Shown: positions 9,191 to 17,661 of the stretch, one piece after another | How positions within the stretch are numbered: position 1 is the first letter of the stretch | Layout of the letters: every line of letters starts with the position of its first letter | DNA from: GCA-2720975 sp964469565 | GTDB taxonomy: Bacteria > Planctomycetota > UBA1135 > GCA-002686595 | Assembly (NCBI GenBank): GCA_964469565.1 | Contig: CAYXZD010000001.1 | Span: 186,001-250,000, forward strand | Length of the DNA: 64,000 bases | Direction of reading: 5' to 3' | The notes under the pieces: model-generated | The model's input: only the letters and a program-made list of their open reading frames with translations | Databases searched by the model: none | Told to the model about the DNA's origin: nothing | Program-made: the position numbers and the translations under genes

Positions 9191-10975
9191 TCAGAATGGC
9201 CAGAGCCAGGGGATGAGCAGGGAGGCACAAACAACGGTGAGCGCCGCCAAGGGGATTCCAGCCCGCAGGTAGTCTCGGTAGCGGTATCCCCCTGGACCCA
9301 TCACCATGGCGTTGGCCTGGTGGGCTACAGGGGAGAGGAAGGCTAGGCTTGAGCCCGTCACCACGGCCATGAGCAAGGGGCGATCGGCTACGCCGAGGGA
9401 GTGCGCCAACTCGACGGCCACATCGGTCATCATGACAGCCGTCGTCACGTGGTTGAGTACCTGCGTGACCAATGTCGTGCAGATGAGGAGGATGATGAGG
9501 ACCGTTGTGGGCTCAAGACCCCCTTCTCCAAGGCCAATAATCCACTGGGCTAGGGAATCTGATAGATGCCACTGGTCGAAGGCTGTACCGAGGGCGAGCA
9601 TGCCGCCGATCAGCACCACGACCTGCCAATCGATGACTCGATACAAGTCTTCAGGCTTCACGGCACGCAGGGCGAGCAGTCCCCCCACGCCGCAGAGGGC
9701 TAACAGGGCCAGGCTGATTGAGGTCACGCTGGCCGCAAACAGCACGCCCAACAGAATGGCCACACAGGCTGGGCCGTGACTAGGGTCTTCCTTACGCGCA
9801 ACCTCATCCACGATCAGCAGCCCCCTACCATTGCGCGCGCGCGTTAGGTCACGTTCGTGCCCCTGCACCAGCAACGTGTCACCCACCTCAAGGGTTGTCT
9901 CCTGGATTCGCTGGAGCTGGACCTGCCCGTGTTTGGAGATGGCAAGGACATTCAATCCCGTGCGAGAGCGAAACTCCGAACTGATCAAGGTGCGGCCCAC
10001 AAATGGCGAGCCCGCTGCGATGACGGCTTCCACCAGGCGCACATCATCCGAGTGCAATCGTGTCGAGCCTACCTCGACGGAAGCACGCTCTTTCATGGGC
10101 ATCTCAGTGGCTAGGCCGACGATGTCTTCGGGGGAGCCCTGCAGAATGAGGGTGTCTTCAGCGCGGATACGATTGTAGGGGCCGGGCGCCAGAACGGTTT
10201 TCTCTCCGGTTGCACGGACGATGCCGAGGACCGAAACCCGGTGGCGCTCAAAGATCTCGGCATCGGCCACATTGCGGTTGATCAACTCACTAGAGGGCTC
10301 CACCAAGACCTCAGTAATGAACTTGGGAACTTGGTAGCGCTCGGTAAGGGTGCGCTCCACTTGAGACTTAGGCAGGAGGAATCGTCCGGGTCCAAGAAAG
10401 TACAGGACTCCAACGGCGGCCATGATGAGTCCAAAATGACTGAACTCGAACATGCCAAAGGGGGTACGTCCGAGATCCTGCAGCACGCCATTGATGGCGA
10501 CGTTGTTCGATGTTCCTAGGACCGTGACCAAACCTCCAAGCATGCTGGCAAAGGCCAAGGGCATGAGCAGTCGCGAGATCGGGATCCGCCGGGCGCTCGC
10601 GAGGCTGCTGCACACGGGTATGAGAGTGGCCACCACCCCAGTGTTTGAGAGTACGGAAGAAAGTAGTGCTGCAATCAGGGTCAGCCCAAGGATCAAACTC
10701 ACTTCACTCTTGCCCGTCAGGAAGCGCTGCCCGATGGAGCGCGCCACCCCACTGTGATTGAATGCATGCCCAAAGATGTACATGCTGGCAATCAAAATGA
10801 CGGCCTCGGAGGAGAAGCCAGCGAGGGCTTCTTCCGCCGTGAGGCAACCTGTGAGGGCCAGGGAGAGGGCCACTCCCACAGCGATGAGGTCATACCGCAG
10901 CGCGTCGGTGACGAAGAGCACCATGCTGACTGCGAGAACACCGAGCACGATATGGGCTTCAGAAAGGGGGAACAT
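9191..10975 (-). CDS. SLC13-type anion/sodium symporter with two RCK_C domains
   Basis: A 594-residue inner-membrane transporter of the divalent anion:Na+ symporter/ArsB-like superfamily. Hydrophobic segments fill residues 1-200 and 405-594. The middle (about 215-385) contains two TrkA-C-type regulatory domains, each ending in a strand pattern like LAPGPYNRIRAEDTLILQG and EVGDTLLVQGHERD. The motif GTSNNVA and the repeated late motif LNHVTTAVMM are substrate/ion-loop features of the family. Sulfate, dicarboxylate or arsenite cannot be distinguished. The ATG at 10975 follows a 136-base gap from the divergent McsB gene. It converges on the methyltransferase gene; I see no clear terminator in the 71 bases between. 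Confidence 0.88.
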   Translation of the reverse strand: MFPLSEAHIVLGVLAVSMVLFVTDALRYDLIAVGVALSLALTGCLTAEEALAGFSSEAVILIASMYIFGHAFNHSGVARSIGQRFLTGKSEVSLILGLTLIAALLSSVLSNTGVVATLIPVCSSLASARRIPISRLLMPLAFASMLGGLVTVLGTSNNVAINGVLQDLGRTPFGMFEFSHFGLIMAAVGVLYFLGPGRFLLPKSQVERTLTERYQVPKFITEVLVEPSSELINRNVADAEIFERHRVSVLGIVRATGEKTVLAPGPYNRIRAEDTLILQGSPEDIVGLATEMPMKERASVEVGSTRLHSDDVRLVEAVIAAGSPFVGRTLISSEFRSRTGLNVLAISKHGQVQLQRIQETTLEVGDTLLVQGHERDLTRARNGRGLLIVDEVARKEDPSHGPACVAILLGVLFAASVTSISLALLALCGVGGLLALRAVKPEDLYRVIDWQVVVLIGGMLALGTAFDQWHLSDSLAQWIIGLGEGGLEPTTVLIILLICTTLVTQVLNHVTTAVMMTDVAVELAHSLGVADRPLLMAVVTGSSLAFLSPVAHQANAMVMGPGGYRYRDYLRAGIPLAALTVVCASLLIPWLWPF

Positions 10976-11111
10976 GTACCCTGAACATGGCAGCAGTCTT
11001 CACCCGGTGCAAGAACTGGGCTATAAACGGCCCAGCACGGGCTCTCCTGCCCCGCCCCCCCTTCAGTTCACCCGCCCATTCTCCCCCGGAAACTTCCGCA
11101 ACTCCCTACCC

Positions 11112-12221
11112 GTGGCCTATTCCCCTCTCAATCCCAAGACGTTCGTGCACAAGGTGGGTGAATGGCTGCGCCGAGAGGGTCCCCAGGCGGATGTGGTCGT
11201 GTCGTGTCGCGTGCGCTTGGCTCGCAATCTTGCGGGCGAGCCATTCATCTCACGACTCCAGCCAGACCGCGCCCAGCACATTGCGGCCCAGCTTAGGGAC
11301 GTCCTGCAGGAGGCCCGGATTGACGGGGATACCCAATGGGTGTCTATGGCCGAGGCGAGTCCTGTCATGCGCCTGCTCCTTAGTGAGCGTAACCTTGTGA
11401 GCCGTGACTTGGTGGAAGAGGATGGGGAAGGGGGTGCGATTCAGATAGCGGGAAGGGGGGTTGCCTTCGGGGCGAGTGAATCGGTGTCGGTCATGGTCAA
11501 TGAAGAGGACCATGTACGCCTGCAGGCCTTTGCCTCGGGATTTGATCTCGACCTTGCGTTTCAACGGGCTCGCATCCTCGACCGCTTCGTCGAGGAGCGG
11601 GTCGAGTATGCGACGACCGCCGGACTTGGATACTTGACGGGCTGTCCAACCAATGTCGGCACTGGCCTGCGTGCTTCAGTCATGTTGCACCTCCCGGGCC
11701 TAGGCATGGTACGGGGCGAGTTGGAGAAGGTCTTCAATGCTGCCCAGCGCACCAATCTAGTCGTGCGCGGCATGGCGGGGGAGGGCAGTCGCGCAGCGGG
11801 TGATTTTTATCAGATCAGTAACCAGATCACTCTTGGCAGGAGTGAGTCACAGCTGATCGGAGATCTCTCCGCGCTCTTGCCCAAGATCATTGAGTTCGAG
11901 CGGCGAGTAAGACTCGAACTGCATGAGAACCTCGCAGTTCCTTTGCAAGATCGCATCCATCGGTCCCAAGCGTATTTGCGTTCGGCACGCTCCATCCCTA
12001 CTGAAGATGCACTTTCGCACCTCTCCAACTTGAGACTTGGCCTGCACCTGGGCCTGTTCGATGGGCCCGGAATGGGGGAGCTGAATGAACTCGGGCTCAA
12101 GGTGCAGCGCGGACACGTCCAGGCTATCGTGGCCCCCGAGCCAGAGCAGGGGCTGCTAGATGTCTCCGAACGCGATAAGGCCCGCGCAGGAATCCTGCGA
12201 CAGGCCTTAGGGGTACGCTAG
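11112..12221 (+). CDS. mcsB: Protein-arginine kinase McsB (ATP:guanido phosphotransferase domain)
   Basis: Phosphorylates arginine side chains of proteins, which in Firmicutes marks them for ClpCP. Only the catalytic domain of guanido kinases is present, as in McsB: SCRVRLARN (31-39), NEEDHVRL (130-137), the cysteine signature CPTNVGTGLRASV (178-190), and RGMAGEGS with an acidic, flexible loop. At 369 residues it fits the family. The frame is open far upstream to 10758, but that part lies antisense to the transporter gene and is Arg/Ser-rich nonsense. GTG 11112 (VAYSPLNPKTF) is therefore the chosen start. No McsA, CtsR or ClpC gene is adjacent, so regulation and adaptor differ from Bacillus. 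Confidence 0.9.
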   Translation: MAYSPLNPKTFVHKVGEWLRREGPQADVVVSCRVRLARNLAGEPFISRLQPDRAQHIAAQLRDVLQEARIDGDTQWVSMAEASPVMRLLLSERNLVSRDLVEEDGEGGAIQIAGRGVAFGASESVSVMVNEEDHVRLQAFASGFDLDLAFQRARILDRFVEERVEYATTAGLGYLTGCPTNVGTGLRASVMLHLPGLGMVRGELEKVFNAAQRTNLVVRGMAGEGSRAAGDFYQISNQITLGRSESQLIGDLSALLPKIIEFERRVRLELHENLAVPLQDRIHRSQAYLRSARSIPTEDALSHLSNLRLGLHLGLFDGPGMGELNELGLKVQRGHVQAIVAPEPEQGLLDVSERDKARAGILRQALGVR

Positions 12222-12251
12222 GGCGCCTGGGGAAGGCCCCGCCGGGTGGGG

Positions 12252-12863
12252 TTAGCAGGCTCGCGAGACCGTGCGTGCATCGAGGGACCCGAGCACATCA
12301 GCGAGACAATCGGCTTGGTAGTTGGGTTCTACTGGGAAGGCACCATCCGCCAACCCCTCGCCGGTCAGTACGCCGGCGGTGCGGCAATTCGCGCGCCACC
12401 CCGCCACGAGTTCAAGCGTACTGTCGCCGATGACCCAGCTCTGTTTGAGATCGATCCCATCGACCTGTGCAGCGTGGTGAAAGACCCCAGTTTTTGGAAA
12501 CTGGAACACGGATTCGTTGTTGTGGGGGGCGACTCCATCTGGGTCGTCGAGGCAAGCATAGCTGCGAGTAATGGGAATGCCTTGCTTGTGCAGGTCGCTC
12601 ACCAGTGCAGATTCAAAGCTCTCCCACTGTGCCCCGGAGATGTGTCCCTGTGCCACAGAGCTCTCATTGCCGATGAGGTAAAGATTCCAGCCAGTTTGGC
12701 TTGCGTGGAACATCGCATCGAGGGCTCCAGGTGTGAATCGGGCCCGGTCGTAGCGGCTGACAAACCCCTTGCGCGGACGCTCGAGGAGGGTTCCCCAACG
12801 GTCAATGAACAGGCCCTTGGAGACGTACTTGGCGTGTGGAGAGAAGCTAGCGCTGGGGGACAT
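12252..12863 (-). CDS. HAD-superfamily protein, GmhB/HisB-like, with altered catalytic motif
   Basis: 203 residues resembling histidinol-phosphate or heptose-bisphosphate phosphatases. Motif I reads FIDRWGTLLE (Asp21): the family has DRDGT, so the second Asp, the general acid/base, is Trp23. Motif II is GNESSVAQG (family TNQSGVARG) at 65-73; PKTG (123-126) stands for the motif III lysine. Motif IV is IGDSTLEL (family GDxxxD), with Glu151 in place of the Asp. The fold is recognisable but phosphatase chemistry is likely lost or changed. It converges on mcsB with 30 bases between. A sugar-phosphate binding or regulatory role is possible but unproven. Confidence 0.75.
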   Translation of the reverse strand: MSPSASFSPHAKYVSKGLFIDRWGTLLERPRKGFVSRYDRARFTPGALDAMFHASQTGWNLYLIGNESSVAQGHISGAQWESFESALVSDLHKQGIPITRSYACLDDPDGVAPHNNESVFQFPKTGVFHHAAQVDGIDLKQSWVIGDSTLELVAGWRANCRTAGVLTGEGLADGAFPVEPNYQADCLADVLGSLDARTVSRAC

Positions 12864-13045
12864 GGGCGTAGTTGTGGGGGAGTAGAAATGGGGAGGGACA
12901 GGAGGTGGACCCGGAAAATGGTTCCTAGTACGGTGGGTGCATAATCGGGGCCAGCCGGTGGCAGGCTCTTAGCTCCGGGTCTGCCTTAAGAATCGACCGT
13001 TTTGCGTTCGATCCTGAGACATCCTTGTTGTTCCCTCCTCCAGTG

Positions 13046-14212
13046 ATGCACCGCCCCCTTCGCGTAGCCCTCGTGGTCAATCCCTTTCGCTTCAGGCGCA
13101 GGGTGCCACACCACGCCCCTGAAATCGCCCGAGAGCTTTTAGGCCGCGGGCATGTGGTGCGAGGCTTTGGGGCCACCCCGGGGGCCATTCCCCGCTCGGG
13201 GGGAGGGGTGGATGGTGGCCCCGATGAGCCAGTGGTGAGCATGGACCGCTTCGTTCCCGATGTGCTCGTTGCCTACGATGCACTTTCACCCGCCGCAGCC
13301 CGCGCCGCTCGATGCGCGGCGAAACTACAAGTTCCACTTGTGCTGGTGGAGGAAGCTCTACCGGAAGTGGGGCGCCGGCTTGAACGCGCTCTACGTTGGC
13401 TCGGCATGCGGCTTTGGGGAAGCTATGTCCGCAAACGTGCGCGCTGCGTCATCGCTCTGGATCAGGTAGCGCATTCCCAAGCCATCGAGGAGGGCTTCCT
13501 TCCGGATCGCATCTGCATCGTACCCGGGGGAGTGGACCTCACCCATTTCCAACCCGACTTGACCAGTCCGCTCCCCTCTCAACACGGAATCCGCGGCCGC
13601 ATCCTCTTGCACTTGGGGCGTGTGGATGACACACCAGCCATGCAGGCGATGATTGAAGCCTTTGCACGAACCGTGGGCCAGAGGGATGACTGGACTCTAT
13701 TGATGGCAGGGGCTGGACCAGGGGTGCGCCACTTGCGCGCCCTAGCCAATCGACTCGGCATCGGGGCACGTCTGCGCTGGATGACGACACCGCGGGTGGA
13801 AGAACTGCCGGGGCTTCTAGCGACGAGCACACTCATGGTAGAGCCTTCGCTCGGTGATGACACTTCGGGCTGGCGAGCGCGGCGAGCGCTGGCCTGCGGC
13901 CTACCCATTTTGGCGGGCCGAGGCGTCCGCGCAGAGGAGTTGCTAGAAAACGATGGCTGTGGCCTGCTCGTCAACGAACCCAGCCTAGAGGACTGGGTTC
14001 AAGCCCTGACCATCGCCACCGGGTCGCCCGAGCGCCGTCGCCGCTGGGGCTTGAGGGCCCGGGCTCTCGCCGAAGAGCGCTACGCATGGCGAAAGGTGTC
14101 GGGGAGCTTTGAAGAGATTCTGCTCCATGAGACAGGGGTTTCATCTATGGAGTCGGATCAACACCCCGAACAGGGCCAACCCTCCGAGCCGGCTTCTTCA
14201 GCCGGGACCTGA
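13046..14212 (+). CDS. Glycosyltransferase, GT-B fold, family 4-like
   Basis: Transfers a sugar from an activated donor to a glycan or lipid acceptor on the cytoplasmic side. The N-terminal Rossmann part starts RVALVVNPF. The C-terminal donor-binding part has VPGGVDLTHFQPD (linker), LLHLGRVDDTPAM, LLMAGAGPGVRHL, and ACGLPILAGRGVRAEELLENDGCGLLV, the usual nucleotide-sugar loop. ATG 13046 is preferred to a TTG 21 bases earlier because the protein then starts just before the first beta strand. About 388 residues is normal. The E-x7-E motif is imperfect (EPSLGDDTSGW near the start, EELLEN at the second Glu). It may serve the same polysaccharide as the 4.9-9.1 kb genes, though not in that operon. 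Confidence 0.85.
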   Translation: MHRPLRVALVVNPFRFRRRVPHHAPEIARELLGRGHVVRGFGATPGAIPRSGGGVDGGPDEPVVSMDRFVPDVLVAYDALSPAAARAARCAAKLQVPLVLVEEALPEVGRRLERALRWLGMRLWGSYVRKRARCVIALDQVAHSQAIEEGFLPDRICIVPGGVDLTHFQPDLTSPLPSQHGIRGRILLHLGRVDDTPAMQAMIEAFARTVGQRDDWTLLMAGAGPGVRHLRALANRLGIGARLRWMTTPRVEELPGLLATSTLMVEPSLGDDTSGWRARRALACGLPILAGRGVRAEELLENDGCGLLVNEPSLEDWVQALTIATGSPERRRRWGLRARALAEERYAWRKVSGSFEEILLHETGVSSMESDQHPEQGQPSEPASSAGT

Positions 14213-14259
14213 TTTGCGAGAGTCCCCGAGTCCAAGGCCTTCAGGTGTACTCACCGATC

Positions 14260-15078
14260 CTACGAGGCACTCTGCTCGGCTTCACCCAGCTCATCCCTCA
14301 GGAGGGCCATATCTTGGGCGTATTGTTCGATCGCCGCCTCGGTGGCCTCGTCGATTTGTGTGAAGGTGCAAGTCAGCTTGACTCCCTCTGCGCGCTCTTC
14401 GAGTTCGGCGACTTCCACGAGGGCTTCGCAAAAGCCCTTCTGCAGCAGGGGAAGTCGAAACTTGACCTCCAAGACCGTCCCAAGGGCTAAGAGTTGCCCC
14501 ATGTCGAAGGCCGAGAGATCCGTCTTGCCCCCTGCCCAAGAAAAGGCCAAACCGATCTTGTCGAGGTTGGCCATGCGGCCGACTCCGGTCCAGTTCTTGC
14601 CGAAGGCATGCCCGTGTACGGGATTATCGGCCTTGACCTTCTCAAAGAAATGTTCGAGGCGATCCTTGTCTTCGAGACTAAACAAAACGGAAGAGGAATC
14701 GACTTCGAATGCATCCCCGGATGCGGGTGTGCTTTCATCCCGCGAGGCGAACTGCCTAATGGCCTCTTCATCGGTGTTGCACACGGGGACTACCCGGTTG
14801 AGACCGACCTTCTCGATAATGTCACGGCAAAAAGCCGAGGGGTGAGAAATCAGCAGGCGTCCTCCCGCGGCGGCGAGGGCTTTGTGGGCCTTGATCATGC
14901 TGCCTAGGGCGGTGGAGTTGATAAACTTCACCATGCGGAGGTTGAGAACGATTTGGACCACACCCGTCTGCTGAATCGCATCGATCTCCTGCTGGAGAAT
15001 CGGGCAATAGTAGGTATCAAACTCACCGCGAAGATGAAGTATGGCGTGGTGTTCACTGGGTTCGATGTGGATGTGCAT
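14260..15078 (-). CDS. STAS-domain protein with PilZ-like C-terminal region
   Basis: Residues 1-110 form a STAS domain as in anti-sigma factor antagonists: GEFDTYYCPILQQEI, then LNLRMVKFINSTALGSMIKAH. The serine in FINSTALG sits where SpoIIAA-type proteins are phosphorylated. The C-terminal 130 residues (GVGRMANLDKIGLAFSW, then VLEVKFRLPL) look PilZ-like, but the c-di-GMP motifs RxxxR and DxSxxG are degenerate. An upstream ATG gives 357 residues, but the extra 85 are low-complexity and overlap the divergent gene's leader, so ATG 15078 is chosen. It is divergent from a SpoIIE phosphatase 208 bases away, its likely partner in a switch. Confidence 0.78.
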   Translation of the reverse strand: MHIHIEPSEHHAILHLRGEFDTYYCPILQQEIDAIQQTGVVQIVLNLRMVKFINSTALGSMIKAHKALAAAGGRLLISHPSAFCRDIIEKVGLNRVVPVCNTDEEAIRQFASRDESTPASGDAFEVDSSSVLFSLEDKDRLEHFFEKVKADNPVHGHAFGKNWTGVGRMANLDKIGLAFSWAGGKTDLSAFDMGQLLALGTVLEVKFRLPLLQKGFCEALVEVAELEERAEGVKLTCTFTQIDEATEAAIEQYAQDMALLRDELGEAEQSAS

Positions 15079-15286
15079 GATGTGTGCTCGGGAGGATGTG
15101 CGAGGGTATTCTTTGGGTCGGTTGGGGAAGACGCAAGGGGCAATGGCTCCGATTGTCGATTCTCCACAGCTCCGTAAAGTCGGGTGCAGGCTGGGCAGTA
15201 CATCCGGACGGTTCCCAGTCAGCGGTGAAGGAGGCCAAATGCGGAATCCGAAAGGCTCATAGTGCTCTGGCCTGTCCAACCCTAGA

Positions 15287-16738
15287 ATGCTCTCCATGGC
15301 CTTGTGGAGAAAGAAACCTAGCCCTGCACCCACTCCCCGCGCGCCCTCCGACGCGCAGCAGGCATCCTCTGAGAATCTCGTGGGTCCCGATCCAGGGTTG
15401 GGGCTCGGTGTAAACCCGCTCCTCAGCGGCGACCCTCAGGCGGATGGTCAGTCGCTCGATGTGCTATTGGAAGCTATCCGGCAGGTTTCTGAGTCTCGGG
15501 ATGTGGAGTCCCTGCTCAACTATGTGGTCGATACTGCCGTGCATGCCATGGGAGCCGAGCGGGGCTTTCTGATCTTCACTAGCCCCGTCGACGACCGGGC
15601 AGGCGAACTTTCCCAGCAGGTGCGCGTTGCTCGCTCGGCGGGTGCAGATTTGCCCACCCACAAGTGCGAGTACTCGACCTCTGTCGTTCAGAGGGTGGTT
15701 CAATCGGCCCAGCCCATTCGAACCATGGTGGACAATGATGCACAGGCTCTGGAGTGGGGCCAATCCGTACTTCAACTCAAGCTGCGGGGCGTCATGTGTG
15801 CCCCTCTCGCACCCCATGGAGCGGGCCCGGGGGGGCGGCCCCAGCATGGTGCTCTTTATGTGGACTCCCGTGTGACGCGCCACGAATTCACAGCCCGTGA
15901 TCTAGCTCTCTTCTCAGCTCTCACCCAACACGTGGACGTGGCCCTTGAAAACGCTCGCCTGCACGAGGAATCCCTTGAGAAGGCACGCCTAACGCGCTCG
16001 CTTGAGATCGCTACCGAAATCCAGGCTGGCCTGATGCCCAGCGCTCCACCTGTTGTTCCCGGCTTCGATTTGCACGGGTGGTTTCGACCCGCCGAACACG
16101 CGACTGGAGACTTCTATGATTTTGTGCGGCTCGGTGACGGACGTCATGCCTTTGTTGTGGGGGATGTCACGGGGCATGGCATCGGCCCAGCCCTTGTGAC
16201 GGCTACAGCCCAAGCAGGTCTGCGGTCCTACCTGCGCATCTTGAATGATCCGGCCCAGGTGATCAGCCTCCTCAATGCGGATTTGGCTGAACGAATGGAT
16301 GACGGGATGTTCCTAACGCTCTTTCTAGGTGTAGTGGGTGAAGACGGTCGACTGGAGTACGTCAATGCCGGGGGAACTCCGCCCCTCCTTTGGCGGCATG
16401 AAACCCAGTCGATTCAGGAGCTTGAATCGACAGGCCCTGCTTTGGGACTCGTCGAGGGCATGCAGTTTGAATTGGGGCCACCCACGCAGATGCAAGCAAG
16501 CGACACGCTGCTCGCATTCACGGACGGCGTGGTCGAAGCACGCCATCCAGAGCGTCCCGATGACCTGTTCGGTAATCACCGAGTGCAGGACCTCGTTGCA
16601 AGAGTGAGCGCGGCGGATCCAAGTGCCGAGGCGCTATTGGGAAGCCTAGTCACGGAAGTTATCGAATTTGCGGCCGGAGTGCACGAGGATGACATGACCC
16701 TAGTCGTGCTGCGCAGGGGAAGTGAGCCAAAAGGATGA
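15287..16738 (+). CDS. GAF domain-SpoIIE/PP2C serine phosphatase
   Basis: Signal-sensing phosphatase that probably dephosphorylates a STAS antagonist and so frees a sigma or effector protein. A Pro-rich N-terminus is followed by a GAF sensor (about 64-222), a linking helix, and a PP2C domain (about 255-480). The metal-binding motifs are intact: GDFYDF (274-279), GDVTGHG (292-298), NAGG (360-363), TDGVVEA (412-418) and DDMTLVV near the end. ATG 15287 is used; ATG 15296 is as good. The last codons overlap the DUF58 gene (ATGA), so the two are translationally coupled. No kinase of the RsbW type is in the window. Confidence 0.92.
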   Translation: MLSMALWRKKPSPAPTPRAPSDAQQASSENLVGPDPGLGLGVNPLLSGDPQADGQSLDVLLEAIRQVSESRDVESLLNYVVDTAVHAMGAERGFLIFTSPVDDRAGELSQQVRVARSAGADLPTHKCEYSTSVVQRVVQSAQPIRTMVDNDAQALEWGQSVLQLKLRGVMCAPLAPHGAGPGGRPQHGALYVDSRVTRHEFTARDLALFSALTQHVDVALENARLHEESLEKARLTRSLEIATEIQAGLMPSAPPVVPGFDLHGWFRPAEHATGDFYDFVRLGDGRHAFVVGDVTGHGIGPALVTATAQAGLRSYLRILNDPAQVISLLNADLAERMDDGMFLTLFLGVVGEDGRLEYVNAGGTPPLLWRHETQSIQELESTGPALGLVEGMQFELGPPTQMQASDTLLAFTDGVVEARHPERPDDLFGNHRVQDLVARVSAADPSAEALLGSLVTEVIEFAAGVHEDDMTLVVLRRGSEPKG

Positions 16739-17658
16739 ACGCTTCCTACAGCGCAGGATCCCCGGGCTCCTTGGCCTCCCCTGCCTCGGAGGCGTTGCCG
16801 TGTCCTACGGTGTCTCTTGGGGCCGACTACACGGCCCGACTTGAACGCTTAAGCCTACGCATCGCCGCGGGGCTGCAGCGCCGGGAAGGTGCCGGTCGCG
16901 CAAGTCTATTGGGAGCAGGAGAAGAGTCTGTAGGCAGTAGACCCTATCGGCCCGGCGAAGATCTGCGCCAACTCGACTGGGCACTCTTGGCCCGCCTCGA
17001 CCGCCCCTACATCAAGGACTCTCGCAGGGAAGCCTCTGAGGCTTGGACGGTAGCCCTTGACACCAGTGCCTCCATGGCTGTGGGCCCCATTGGAAAACTA
17101 CAGGCGGCAGCTGAGGTGGCGGGCGGGATCGTTTCGGCGGGGTTGCAGTTAGGTGCTCGAGTTGAATTGGTGACGCGTGAGCGACGATGTCTGGTGCGGC
17201 GACGAAGTGATCTTGGTGCGCTCTTGGAATTCCTCGTCTCGCTGAAGGCCGAGGGAACGGCTGGCTTGGCCTCCGTGCTCCAACAGCGGCGTCCCTCCCG
17301 TGAATCTGGCCGGGTGTTCTTGCTGGGGGACCTACTGGATGTAGACCGCTCCGAGGCGATGAGTTGGCAGCGCCCTGGGCGTGAACTCTTGTGGGTTCAG
17401 TTTCTCGCTCCACTTGAACTTGTCCCTGATCAGAGTCTCGGCGGGATCGAAGGCCAGCATGTGCGCTGGCTTGATCCCGAAGGCGATGGGTCCGTCTCCG
17501 TGCGGCTGGATGGGGATACCCTTGCCGCTTATGAGGGTCGGCTGGAGGCCTCCATCGAGCGGTGGCGCCACGCCGCGAGCCAACACGGCGTATACCACGG
17601 CCTTTTTTCTAGCAACCAGCCCTTCGAACAGGCGGTCCACGCCATATTGGAGCCCTAG
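16735..17658 (+). CDS. DUF58 protein with VWA-type metal site
   Basis: Contains the DUF58 hallmark YRPGEDLRQLDWALLAR (71-87) followed by YIKDSRREAS and a von Willebrand A-like start VALDTSASM with a complete DxSxS metal motif (109-113). DUF58 proteins are usually encoded with MoxR ATPases and BatA/B proteins, where they are linked to envelope stress and metal insertion. Here the upstream partner is a PP2C phosphatase, overlapping by 4 bases, and no MoxR gene is seen. The BatA-like gene follows after 3 bases. 307 residues is typical; no membrane segment is visible. Confidence 0.88.
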   Translation: MNASYSAGSPGSLASPASEALPCPTVSLGADYTARLERLSLRIAAGLQRREGAGRASLLGAGEESVGSRPYRPGEDLRQLDWALLARLDRPYIKDSRREASEAWTVALDTSASMAVGPIGKLQAAAEVAGGIVSAGLQLGARVELVTRERRCLVRRRSDLGALLEFLVSLKAEGTAGLASVLQQRRPSRESGRVFLLGDLLDVDRSEAMSWQRPGRELLWVQFLAPLELVPDQSLGGIEGQHVRWLDPEGDGSVSVRLDGDTLAAYEGRLEASIERWRHAASQHGVYHGLFSSNQPFEQAVHAILEP

Positions 17659-17661
17659 GTC

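Noticed and set aside
10758..11111. N-terminal extension of McsB
   Set aside because: Lies antisense to the SLC13 gene, has Ser/Arg/Pro nonsense composition; GTG 11112 gives the family N-terminus.
12222..12251. GGGG-AAGG-CCCC hairpin between mcsB and the HAD gene
   Set aside because: Only four base pairs and no T-run; too weak for a terminator call.
12246..12944. 232-residue plus-strand ORF
   Set aside because: Antisense to the HAD-like gene, which shows family motifs; the plus-strand product matches none and is long only by GC-rich chance.
15286..15334. Longer start for the STAS gene at 15333
   Set aside because: Would overlap the divergent phosphatase start, with no conserved N-terminal residues.
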